The notes under the pieces: generated by a model
Seen by the model: only the letters and a program-made list of their open reading frames with translations
Told to the model about the DNA's origin: nothing
Databases searched by the model: none
Translations under genes and position numbers: made by a program
Assembly (NCBI GenBank): GCA_963835465.1
Contig: CAWIFR010000005.1
Coordinates: forward strand, 186,001 to 250,000
DNA from: Bog-756 sp963835465
GTDB lineage: Bacteria; Actinomycetota; Acidimicrobiia; Acidimicrobiales; RAAP-2
Length of the DNA stretch: 64,000 nucleotides
Direction: 5' to 3'
In this document: positions 18,059 to 25,613 of the stretch, piece after piece
Layout: each line of letters starts with the position of its first letter
How positions within the stretch are numbered: position 1 is the stretch's first letter

Positions 18059-20358
18059 ATGGAGACTCCCCCCTTCGAAGGTGTCATCGGTGACGACTGG
18101 CGGGATTCGACGCCCTGGTGGCCCGACGGCGCCACCCCGCCCGACGGGGCACCGAACGTGCTCCTGGTCGTCCTGGACGACGTGGGCTTCGCCCAGCTGG
18201 GTTGCTACGGCTCGGATATTGCCACGCCGACCATCGACGGCCTGGCCGCCGAGGGTCTCCGACTCACCAACTTCCATACCACCGCCCTGTGCTCCCCGAC
18301 TCGGGCCTGTCTGCTGACCGGGCGCAGCCACCACCGCAACGGCCTGGGCCGGGTGGCCGACCTGGCCGTGGGCTTCCCTGGCTACAACGGCGAGATACCC
18401 AAGGAGAACGGCTTCCTCTCCGAGATACTCCGCCAGCACGGGTATGCGACCTATGCGGTCGGCAAGTGGCACCTCACTCCCGACGACGAGACGTCGATGG
18501 CCGCCCCGCGCCACAGCTGGCCGCTCGGCCGTGGCTTCGACCGGTGGTACGGCTTCCACGGCGGGGAGACCCACCAGTTCGTGCCGTCGCTCTACCACGA
18601 CAACCACTCGGTGGCCCCACCCCGGTCCGTCGAAGAGGGCTACCACCTGAGCGCCGACCTGGCCGACCAGGCCATCGGCCAGCTCGCCGATCTCCGGGCC
18701 GTGGACACCGACCGTCCCTTCTTCCTCTACTTCTGCACCGGCGCCTGCCACTCACCCCACCACGCCCCCCGGGAGTGGATCGACCAGTATCGGGGCCATT
18801 TCGACCAGGGTTGGGACGCCTGGCGGGAGGAGACCTTCGCCCGCCAGCTCGAGCTCGGCCTGCTGCCGCCCGGCACCGAGCTGTCCCCCGCCCGCACTGG
18901 GTACCGGCCTGGGAAGAACTCCCCGCCGAGGAGAAGCGGGTGGCGGCCCGTTTCATGGAGTGCTTCGCCGCCTACCTCGCCTACACCGACGCCCAGCTGG
19001 CCCGGCTGCTCGACTTCCTCGACCGCACCGGTGACCGCGAGAACACGCTGGTCATCCTGGTGTCGGACAACGGGGCCAGCTCCGAAGGAGGCCCCACCGG
19101 CTCCATCAACGACAACCGGCTCCAGAATTTCGACCCGGCCGGCCCCGAGGAGCTGGCTCGCCGAATCGACGAGCTGGGCGGCCCACGGGCCCACAACAAC
19201 TATCCATGGGGCTGGACGATGGCCGGCAACACTCCGTTCCGGCGGTGGAAGCGGGAGGTGCACGAGGGCGGGGTGGCCGATCCGTGCATCCTCAGTTGGC
19301 CTGCCGGCATCTCCGCCGCCGGAGGGATCCGCCGCCAGTTCACCCACGCCACCGACATCCTGCCCACGGTGCTGGAGATGGCCGGCATCGATGCCCCCGA
19401 CACCATCGACTACGTGCCCCAGACGAGCATCGACGGAATCAGCTTCGCCACCCTGCTCGGCCCCGAAGGGGACCGGGCGCCCGCTCACCGGGACACCCAG
19501 TACTTCGAGATGTTCGGAAGCCGGGCTATCTACCACGACGGCTGGAAGGCGGTGACCTTCAAGCCCATCGGGCCCCTCTATGACGACGGGCTCAACTGGA
19601 ACGCCCCGTTCAGCGACGACCGCTGGGAGCTCTATCACGTGGCCGAGGACCCAACCGAGCTCCACGACCTGGCTGATGCCCAGCCCGACCGACTGCACGA
19701 CATGATCGAGCGGTGGTGGGCCGAGGCCCGTCGCAACCAGGTCCTACCCCTCGACAACCGGATCCTCCACACCTTGGTCAACCCCAAGCCGGATCGCCGG
19801 GCCACACGGCTGGCCACCACCTACTACCCCGACACGTCACCCGTGCCCGAGACCGTGGCGGCCAACATGAAGAACCGGGGCCACACCATCGAGGTGGATG
19901 TGACCGTGCCCGACGGCCCGCCGGCCCAGGGTGTCCTTTTGGCCCAGGGTTCGGCTCTGGGCGGCTTCTCCCTCCACCTGTGGCAGGGGCGGCCGCGCTA
20001 CCTCCACAACCTCTACGGGAAGGAGCTCTACTCCCTCCTGGGCGCCGATCCGCTTCCGCCGGGACGCCACCGACTCGTGTTCGAATTCGAGCGGCAGGGC
20101 AACTCCGGGGGACCGGCCTCCCTGCAGGTGGACGGGGAGCGCGTGGCCGAGACCGAGTTCCCCCTCTTCACGGTGGCCGCCTTCAGCGCCACCGGCGCCG
20201 GGCTCACCTGCGGGTACGAGTTCGGCCCCGCCGTGGGTGAGGACTACGAGGCACCGTTCCCGTGCACCGCCACCATCCACTCGGTGACCGTCACCCTGGA
20301 CGAGCACGTCCCGGTCAACCCGATGGTCGAGTTCGAGCGGATCATGGCCGAGCAGTAG
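18059..20358 (+). CDS. Arylsulfatase-type sulfatase (one frameshift)
   Basis: This gene encodes about 766 residues of a type I sulfatase. NVLLVVLDDVGFAQLGCYG gives the first metal ligands (Asp40, Asp41). CSPTR at 78-82 is the C-x-P-x-R site whose Cys is converted to formylglycine. GKWHLTP and, further on, LVSDNGASSEGG with the later metal-binding Asp-Asn complete the site. The frame breaks near 18888, where a run of five C should be six: PPGTELSP continues as RPHWVPAWEELP. The start at ATG 18059 follows GGAGG by five bases. No signal peptide is seen, so it is probably cytoplasmic. A C-terminal beta-sandwich-like region (about residues 590-766) follows the catalytic domain. Confidence 0.88.
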
Positions 20359-20397
20359 TCCACGCCGTAGGGCCGCCACCGGCGGGGGGAGATCGTA

Positions 20398-20420
20398 AAC
20401 CGGGCCTTTCGGCCCTGGTT
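20398..20420 (+). terminator. Hairpin after the sulfatase gene
   Basis: AACCGGGCC-TTTC-GGCCCTGGTT forms a nine-pair stem with one bulged T and a four-base loop, 40 bases past the sulfatase stop and before the cytochrome b cluster. There is no T run after it, as is common in high-GC actinobacteria. Confidence 0.5.
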
Positions 20421-20465
20421 GCCCGATCCGCCGATCCGTAGCCTCCAGGTAGGAGGTCACGTACT

Positions 20466-20657
20466 ATGCAGATCCTGCCCGCAGTGATGAGCCGCCTCTT
20501 CGGCAGCCTCGTCAACCTGAACCACCCCGGACACTACGTGCACTGGGGCTTCATCCAGCTCTCGGTGTCCAATCTCATCGTCATCGGCCTGATGGTGGTG
20601 GTCTTCGTGGCCGCCATCCTCATCCCCTTCCGCCGTCACGGGGGGAGCGACCGATGA
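20466..20657 (+). CDS. Small single-span membrane protein of the cytochrome b cluster
   Basis: This gene encodes 63 residues. It has a short amphipathic N-terminus (MQILPAVMSRLFGSLVNL), the segment HPGHYVHWGFIQLSVSN, one transmembrane helix (LIVIGLMVVVFVAAILIPF) and a basic tail. AGGAGG lies eleven bases upstream of ATG 20466, and the stop overlaps the cytochrome b gene (ATGA). The tight coupling suggests a small subunit of the same membrane complex, comparable in size to the small subunits of b6f-type complexes but without clear similarity. HYVHW with two histidines is the only distinctive element. Confidence 0.7.
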   Translation: MQILPAVMSRLFGSLVNLNHPGHYVHWGFIQLSVSNLIVIGLMVVVFVAAILIPFRRHGGSDR

Positions 20658-21421
20658 GCATCGACACCGGAACACCCGTCGAGGCCCCCGAGGAAGTGGC
20701 CGCCGACCGGCCCGAGGACGCGGACCAGTGGAGCGCCAAGCTCCGCCATTCCGCCGTGGAGGCCCTCCCGCCCCAACGACTGATGCCCGACCGGCAACCC
20801 GCCTATGTGGCCTCGTGGATCTACGTGTTCGGTGTGCTCACGCTGAGTGCCCTCGTCGTGGTGATCCTGACCGGCCTGGTGCTGTCGGTCATGGGCCCCC
20901 AGTGGTGGCACGTCTCCACCACCGGCCTCTTCGTCAATTCGCTGCACCTGTGGAGCGTCGAGGTCTTCTTCTTCACCATGATCGTCCACCTGTGGGGCAA
21001 GTTCTTCATGGCTGCCTGGCGGGGCAAGCGTCGGGCCACCTGGATCACCGGCGTGGTGTCCTTCGTGGTCTCAGTGGGAGCTGCCTTCACCGGCTACCTG
21101 TCCCAGCAGAACTTCGATTCCCAGTGGATCAGCACTCAGGCCAAGGACGGGATCAACTCGACCGGGGCCGGGGCCATCTTCAACGTCACCAACTTCGGGC
21201 AGATGCTGATGTGGCACATCGTCCTCCTCCCGTTGGTGGTGGTGCTGCTGGTCGGCCTGCACGTCCTCCTGGTCCGACTGCGGGGCGTGGTGCCCCCCTT
21301 CGCCCCGCCGGATCAAAAGCCTGACCGGGCCCTGGCGACCGGGACGGCAGCAGCGGCCGTGGTGGCCGATCCAGCTGTCGCCCCGACCAATGGGGCGGCA
21401 TCCGACGGAGGTGGGTCATGA
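20654..21421 (+). CDS. Cytochrome b6-like protein (cytochrome b N-terminal domain only)
   Basis: This gene encodes 255 residues with four membrane helices and the two pairs of haem-ligand histidines of cytochrome b: His98 and His112 in the second helix, His188 and His203 in the fourth. The spacings are 14 and 15. The 15 is the cytochrome b6 pattern, while bc1-type cytochrome b has 14 in both. The usual GYxLPWxQ quinol-site motif is replaced by GYLSQQNFDSQWIS. A Pro/Ala-rich C-terminal tail follows. ATG 20654 overlaps the small gene upstream, and its stop overlaps the next gene (ATGA). It should be a bis-haem quinone-linked electron carrier. Whether it takes part in a Q-cycle is doubtful without Rieske and cytochrome partners. 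Confidence 0.85.
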   Translation: MSIDTGTPVEAPEEVAADRPEDADQWSAKLRHSAVEALPPQRLMPDRQPAYVASWIYVFGVLTLSALVVVILTGLVLSVMGPQWWHVSTTGLFVNSLHLWSVEVFFFTMIVHLWGKFFMAAWRGKRRATWITGVVSFVVSVGAAFTGYLSQQNFDSQWISTQAKDGINSTGAGAIFNVTNFGQMLMWHIVLLPLVVVLLVGLHVLLVRLRGVVPPFAPPDQKPDRALATGTAAAAVVADPAVAPTNGAASDGGGS

Positions 21422-22413
21422 CCCCGGAGACGGTCACCAAAGGAACCCACCGGGCCCGGCGCTTCAAGCCCGACCGTGACGTCCAGGAGTGGCACGGCAG
21501 CTACCGTCCCTACGACCTGGTCAAAGAGTTCGTCATCGCCTTCGTGGTGGTGGCCATCCTGGTGACCGGCCTGGCTGTCATCTTCTCGTCGCCCGACGAC
21601 ACGCCGGTCACCGTCAAGTCATGGTCGTCGGCCAGTCCCGTCGACTTCGCCCAGACCGCCGCCACCGAGCTCGACGGCACGAGTGGCACCGCCACCTACG
21701 GCCCCCCGTACAACTCGACGAGCGGCGCCAGCCAGTCGATCCTCGGCATCTCACCGGAGAGCATCTTCGGTGTCCACCACCCCATCGACACCGCCAACGA
21801 CTACGTGCTCAATCCGCTGCGCACTCTGCCCAACCGCCCCGAGGTGCAAGCCGCCGTCGACCGGTACACCGCCGCATCCCCGACCCAGCAGGCCGCGTGG
21901 ACGACGGCCTACGAGAAGGCGGTGGCCAAGGCCAGCGCCGACAACGGCGTGCTCACGGTGCCGCCCGGCGACTATGGGCCGGTGGGCACCATCATCGGAT
22001 CGCTCACCTCGATGGCCCGTAGTGGAGCCCTCGACGGCGCGCTCCTCAGTTCACGCCAGTTCTACGGCACCGACTACACCAAGCCTCTGCTGTTCGTCGC
22101 CGACGGGACCTACCTGGCCGACAAGGCCAGCGGCCAGCACCTCTCCGGGGACCAGTGGGGCATGATGAACGAGACCGGGAGCTATCCGGGCCAGGCCTGG
22201 CTGTGGCTCTACACCCTCTGGTACCAGGTGCCACCCCTCAACAACTCGGCCAACGCCGACCTGCAGGTGTGGGCCATCATGATGCTGCTGACCCTGATCC
22301 TGGCCTTGCTGCCCTTCATCCCCGGACTGCGGTCCATCCCCCGCTGGACGCGGGTGTACCGCCTGATCTGGCGCCAGCATTACCGGGATCTGGCCGCCGG
22401 ATCGGCCCGCTGA
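21418..22413 (+). CDS. Membrane protein with large extracytoplasmic domain, cytochrome b cluster
   Basis: This gene encodes 331 residues. A cytoplasmic N-terminus (EWHGSYRPYDLVKEF) precedes one transmembrane helix (VIAFVVVAILVTGLAVIF). About 200 residues then face outwards, with ESIFGVHHPIDTANDYVLNPL, VPPGDYGPVGTIIGSLTSMA and DQWGMMNETGSYPGQ. A second helix (VWAIMMLLTLILALLPFIPGL) and a basic tail (RSIPRWTRVYRLIWRQHYR) close the protein. No CxxCH, Rieske or copper motif is present. The tail vaguely recalls the last helix of cytochrome b/subunit IV proteins. It overlaps the cytochrome b gene by four bases and is probably a subunit of that complex. I cannot assign a named family. Confidence 0.75.
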   Translation: MTPETVTKGTHRARRFKPDRDVQEWHGSYRPYDLVKEFVIAFVVVAILVTGLAVIFSSPDDTPVTVKSWSSASPVDFAQTAATELDGTSGTATYGPPYNSTSGASQSILGISPESIFGVHHPIDTANDYVLNPLRTLPNRPEVQAAVDRYTAASPTQQAAWTTAYEKAVAKASADNGVLTVPPGDYGPVGTIIGSLTSMARSGALDGALLSSRQFYGTDYTKPLLFVADGTYLADKASGQHLSGDQWGMMNETGSYPGQAWLWLYTLWYQVPPLNNSANADLQVWAIMMLLTLILALLPFIPGLRSIPRWTRVYRLIWRQHYRDLAAGSAR

Positions 22414-22440
22414 GCGGGGTACCGAGAGCCCTTCAGCGTC

Positions 22441-22469
22441 CTGACCTGGTCAGACAAGTCTCAGCTGAG
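22441..22469. promoter_or_regulatory. Two adjacent palindromes upstream of the 71-residue gene
   Basis: CTGACC-T-GGTCAG at 22441-22453 is a perfect 6-bp inverted repeat, and CTCAGCTGAG at 22460-22469 is a perfect 10-base palindrome seven bases further on. They sit in the 150-base gap before the small membrane protein gene and could be operators. No regulator gene is adjacent. Confidence 0.3.
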
Positions 22470-22520
22470 TCTACGGTTGGGCCCAGGGGACTCACGGGCC
22501 GACTTCGTACCGTAGTAGTC

Positions 22521-22563
22521 GAAGGAGGCAAGCAGATCCCCCCACCAACTGCTTGATACGCCA
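22521..22563 (+). promoter_or_regulatory. Ribosome site separated from its start by a hairpin
   Basis: GAAGGAGG (22521-22528) is a strong ribosome site but lies 35 bases from the only start, ATG 22564. Between them CAAGCAG (22529-22535) and CTGCTTG (22549-22555) form a perfect seven-pair stem. If folded, it leaves eight bases between stem and start, close to the normal spacing. Confidence 0.5.
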
Positions 22564-22779
22564 ATGACGTTCTTCATCATCATGGTGCCGCTCATGGTTG
22601 CGGCCGTTCTCATTGCCACCGTTCCCGTCCTCTACCACTCGGTCCGGGAGCACCGTGAGATCCACTCCGGCTCTGCCGACAAGCCCCGAGCCCAGGCAGA
22701 CACCGGGTACTCCGTCCGCAAGGTCAGCCCGGTCGAGCGGGCGATGCGCCAGGCCGAGCGCGAGCGAGTGGCTGCCTGA
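22564..22779 (+). CDS. Small single-span membrane protein
   Basis: This gene encodes 71 residues. An N-terminal membrane helix (FFIIMVPLMVAAVLIATVPVLY) is followed by a charged cytoplasmic tail (HSVREHREIHSGSADK, then RKVSPVERAMRQAERERV). The gene lies 150 bases after the cytochrome b cluster on the same strand. It is real on codon use and by the strong GAAGGAGG site upstream, although that site is separated from the ATG by a hairpin. No family is recognised. It may be an accessory subunit or assembly factor for the neighbouring redox complex. Confidence 0.6.
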   Translation: MTFFIIMVPLMVAAVLIATVPVLYHSVREHREIHSGSADKPRAQADTGYSVRKVSPVERAMRQAERERVAA

Positions 22780-22809
22780 CCGACACCTCAGACCTACCCC
22801 CACCCCCGC

Positions 22810-22841
22810 CCACGACGGCCGCCTCCAGGCGGTCGTCGTGG
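22810..22841. terminator. Strong bidirectional hairpin between convergent genes
   Basis: CCACGACGGCCGCC (22810-22823) pairs with GGCGGTCGTCGTGG (22828-22841) around the loop TCCA. All 14 pairs form, with one G-U. It lies between the 71-residue gene and the oppositely oriented DinB-like gene, so it can end both transcripts. Confidence 0.7.
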
Positions 22842-22857
22842 CGCGTCCGGGCCCCGT

Positions 22858-23427
22858 TCAGGAGGTCATGCCCCCGAGGCCCACCAGTCCCCGGGCCAGT
22901 TCGATCTCCCCCATGTGGCGCAGGCCGTGTTGGTAGATCCAGCACTCGGTGGCGTCCAGCAGGGTGATCCCCCCGGGCCCCGCCACCCGGGCGCTGTAGG
23001 TGCTGGCCACCTGAGGGGGGAAGGGCCGACCGATCACCACCCGGGTGAGTTCGGCCGGATCGAGGCGGTCCAGCCACTCCTCGGTCCGCCGGAACACCGC
23101 GTGCATGTAGTCCTGGAATTGGTCGTAGTCCCCGATCCGCTGGTGGACCATCTCCTCCACGGTGCGGTGTTTCCCGTGATCGGCGATGGCCGGGCGCACC
23201 TTGGCCTCCCAGGCGTCGTCCCAGATGGGGGGCGTGCCCGTCATGAGCAGGAACGAGGCGTCCATCATGTTGACGATGTGGAAGAGGCTGAAGGCGATGG
23301 GCAGGACGCCCTCGCGTTCGAAGTGGTTCACCTGATCGAGGCCCATCGTGGCCACGGCGTCGTCGTAGAGCGAGTGGAGGGCCCGCATCCTCCGCTGCAG
23401 GGAGTCGAGTACCAGTTCGTCGCTCAT
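22858..23427 (-). CDS. DinB-like four-helix-bundle protein
   Basis: This gene encodes 189 residues of the DinB superfamily, a metal-binding four-helix bundle that includes mycothiol-dependent enzymes of actinobacteria. The three metal-ligand histidines are His50 (FSLFHIVNMMD), His167 and His171 (WIYQHGLRHMGEIE). Mycothiol-linked maleylpyruvate isomerase and S-transferases share this layout, but neither function can be read off directly. The start is ATG 23427. The gene stands alone on the minus strand. Confidence 0.75.
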   Translation of the reverse strand: MSDELVLDSLQRRMRALHSLYDDAVATMGLDQVNHFEREGVLPIAFSLFHIVNMMDASFLLMTGTPPIWDDAWEAKVRPAIADHGKHRTVEEMVHQRIGDYDQFQDYMHAVFRRTEEWLDRLDPAELTRVVIGRPFPPQVASTYSARVAGPGGITLLDATECWIYQHGLRHMGEIELARGLVGLGGMTS

Positions 23428-23662
23428 GGGCCACCCCGATCCGCGTCGCCCGGACGGGCGGCGGTGTCACCTAAACACTTGGCAGTCCGACTGTCAACGG
23501 TTACCCTCGACTCCGGAGGCGTCCAGGTGTCCGGCTCCGGTCATCGACACCCACAGGAAGGGTCACGGTCATGGGGCTCGAATCCGACTACGAGGCTCAG
23601 GACCGGACCCAGGTCCCGACCGTCGCTCGGTCAGGGGTCGCGGGCAGTAGCCTCCCCCCTCC

Positions 23663-24319
23663 ATGACCTCCATCCCCGACACCACCGGCGCCATCGGCCT
23701 ACCCGACCAGCCCGGCGACGGCTTGGCGGCTCGTACCGACGGACGCCAGCTGCGACGTGAGCGGAACCGGGAGGCCGTGGTCGAGGCCCTCCTCGACCTC
23801 TACCACGAGGGGAACCTCCGTCCGAGCACCGAGGAGATCGCTTCCCGCTCGGGGCTCTCGCCCCGCTCCCTGTTCCGCTACTTCGACGACGTCGACGATC
23901 TGACCCGGGCGGCGATGCAGCGCCAACAGGACCGGCTCCAGCACCTGTTCCCCATCGCCGTCCGCAAGGAGCAGCCGACCGAGGTGAAGGTCACCGCCCT
24001 GGTGGACCAGCGCTTCCGGCTCTACGAGGCCATCGGGGATGCGGCACTGGTGGCCCGTCTCCGCGCCCCGTTCCAACCGGAGTTGGCCGAGCAGGTCCAC
24101 CAGAACCGTGCCCTCTTCCGGGGCCAGGTCGAGCGGCTGTTCGCTCCCGAGCTGGCCACCATGACCGAGGTGCGGGCGGCCCGGGTGTTGGCCGCGGCCG
24201 ACGTGCTGACCACCTACGAAGCCTGGCGACACCTCACCGCCGACCAGGGTCTCCGATCGGATCTGGCCTGCGCCGCCCTGAGCGAAGCGCTGACCACGCT
24301 CTTCGGGTCCACGACATGA
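23663..24319 (+). CDS. TetR-family transcriptional regulator
   Basis: This gene encodes 218 residues. The DNA-binding domain runs RRERNREAVVEALLDLYHEG, then STEEIASRSGLSPRSLFRYF and DDVDDLTRAAM, a textbook TetR helix-turn-helix with the Phe-Arg-Tyr-Phe end of the recognition helix. The C-terminal ligand domain is helical and has no informative motif. It starts at ATG 23663. Its stop is 14 bases before the beta-propeller-like gene on the same strand, so the two may be co-transcribed. The target is unknown. Confidence 0.88.
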   Translation: MTSIPDTTGAIGLPDQPGDGLAARTDGRQLRRERNREAVVEALLDLYHEGNLRPSTEEIASRSGLSPRSLFRYFDDVDDLTRAAMQRQQDRLQHLFPIAVRKEQPTEVKVTALVDQRFRLYEAIGDAALVARLRAPFQPELAEQVHQNRALFRGQVERLFAPELATMTEVRAARVLAAADVLTTYEAWRHLTADQGLRSDLACAALSEALTTLFGSTT

Positions 24320-24332
24320 CCCCCCCACCGGG

Positions 24333-25598
24333 ATGAGCGGCTACTGGCCCGCACCCTGGTCCAGCGAGGATGGAGGCCCCGGCCGCCTCCAGGTGCCCGG
24401 CGGGCCCACTCCCTTGGACCTGCGGGCCGGCGCGTCCTTGGCGGTGGCGTGGCGCACCGTGCCCGCCGCCACCATGGCCGTGACCCGGGATCCGGGGCAG
24501 CTCTACCTGCTCCGGCATACCGCCGGCGACGATGCCGTCTCGTTCGTCGAGCGCATCGACCCGGTGACCCTCGACGCCTTGGGGCGCTCACCGGACCTGG
24601 CAGGGGGGCCGACCTGGCCGGGCAGCCTGGCCTCCCACGGCAACGGCTCCCTCTACGTCGTGTTCGGGAACCACGCCCACCGTCTCGACCCCGACCTGTC
24701 GGTGGTGGCCAGTACCGCCCTCCCCCGTCACCGCCCCTACAACGGGTTCGTCGTGCTTCCCGACGGCCACCTGGTGACCAAGGACTTCGCCGGGTCGCGA
24801 CCGGGCCTCCCGGTCCCGGCCGGGGACCGGGAGGCCTGCGAACTGGTGGTGCTGGAGCCCGACAGCCTCCGCATCGTCGACCGCTGCACGCTGACCGAGC
24901 CCTCCATTGCCCGCCTGTCCGCCCAGGGCGACGAGGTCTTCGTGGTGGGCGACACCAGCCTCTTGGCGGCCCGCTGGGACGGTCGTCGTCTGGATCCCGC
25001 CAGCCGGGCACCGGCCCGCTACCGCACCCTGCCGGGACAGACCTACGGCTGGGACTGTGTGATCGCCCTCGGTGCGGCATGGTTCATGGACGACGGAGAC
25101 GGCAGCGAGGGGTACTCCGGCACCCTGTTCGGCCATGGGCTCTCGCGGGCACCGCTGCACCTGGTCCGGGTGGATCTGTCCGACGGGCGATGCACCATGG
25201 TGGAGGTCTGCGGGCTCCCGGGGGGCCTGATCGCCAACCCTCCCTTGGTCGACGTCACCCGGTCCATCGCCGTGGGTTACGACAGCGGGAACGCGGTGAT
25301 GACCGCCTTCACCGTGAGCCCCGACGGGACGCTGGCCTGGCGGTGGCAACGCCAGCAGCACCATGGCGGCCATCTGCTGCTCGACCCGGGGACCGGCGCG
25401 TTGGTGACCGGCGACTTCGATGCCGGACGCGGAACCGATCAGGTGGTGGTCCTCGACATCGAGACCGGGGACGAACTGGCCCGGGCCGACACGGGCAGCC
25501 CCGTGCAGTCGGTGTTGTTCCCGGCCGCCGGGTTCGGCAACGACTTCTACCTGTGCACCTTCACCACCATCACCCGGGTCTCGATCACACCCGGTTGA
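24333..25598 (+). CDS. Conserved hypothetical protein, beta-propeller-like
   Basis: This gene encodes 421 residues built of repeated strand-rich units of the kind LYLLRHTAGDDAVSFVERID, LYVVFGNHAHRLDPDL, FVVLPDGHLVTKDF, ELVVLEPDSLRIVDRC, VFVVGDTSLLAARWDG and VVVLDIETGDELARADTG. The pattern resembles quinoprotein or YncE-type beta-propellers. No signal peptide is visible, so it appears cytoplasmic. It follows the TetR gene after 13 bases and converges with the MFS/MarR gene. No enzymatic residues can be identified and the function is unknown. Confidence 0.65.
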   Translation: MSGYWPAPWSSEDGGPGRLQVPGGPTPLDLRAGASLAVAWRTVPAATMAVTRDPGQLYLLRHTAGDDAVSFVERIDPVTLDALGRSPDLAGGPTWPGSLASHGNGSLYVVFGNHAHRLDPDLSVVASTALPRHRPYNGFVVLPDGHLVTKDFAGSRPGLPVPAGDREACELVVLEPDSLRIVDRCTLTEPSIARLSAQGDEVFVVGDTSLLAARWDGRRLDPASRAPARYRTLPGQTYGWDCVIALGAAWFMDDGDGSEGYSGTLFGHGLSRAPLHLVRVDLSDGRCTMVEVCGLPGGLIANPPLVDVTRSIAVGYDSGNAVMTAFTVSPDGTLAWRWQRQQHHGGHLLLDPGTGALVTGDFDAGRGTDQVVVLDIETGDELARADTGSPVQSVLFPAAGFGNDFYLCTFTTITRVSITPG

Positions 25599-25613
25599 GC
25601 CGGTGGGTCCGGC

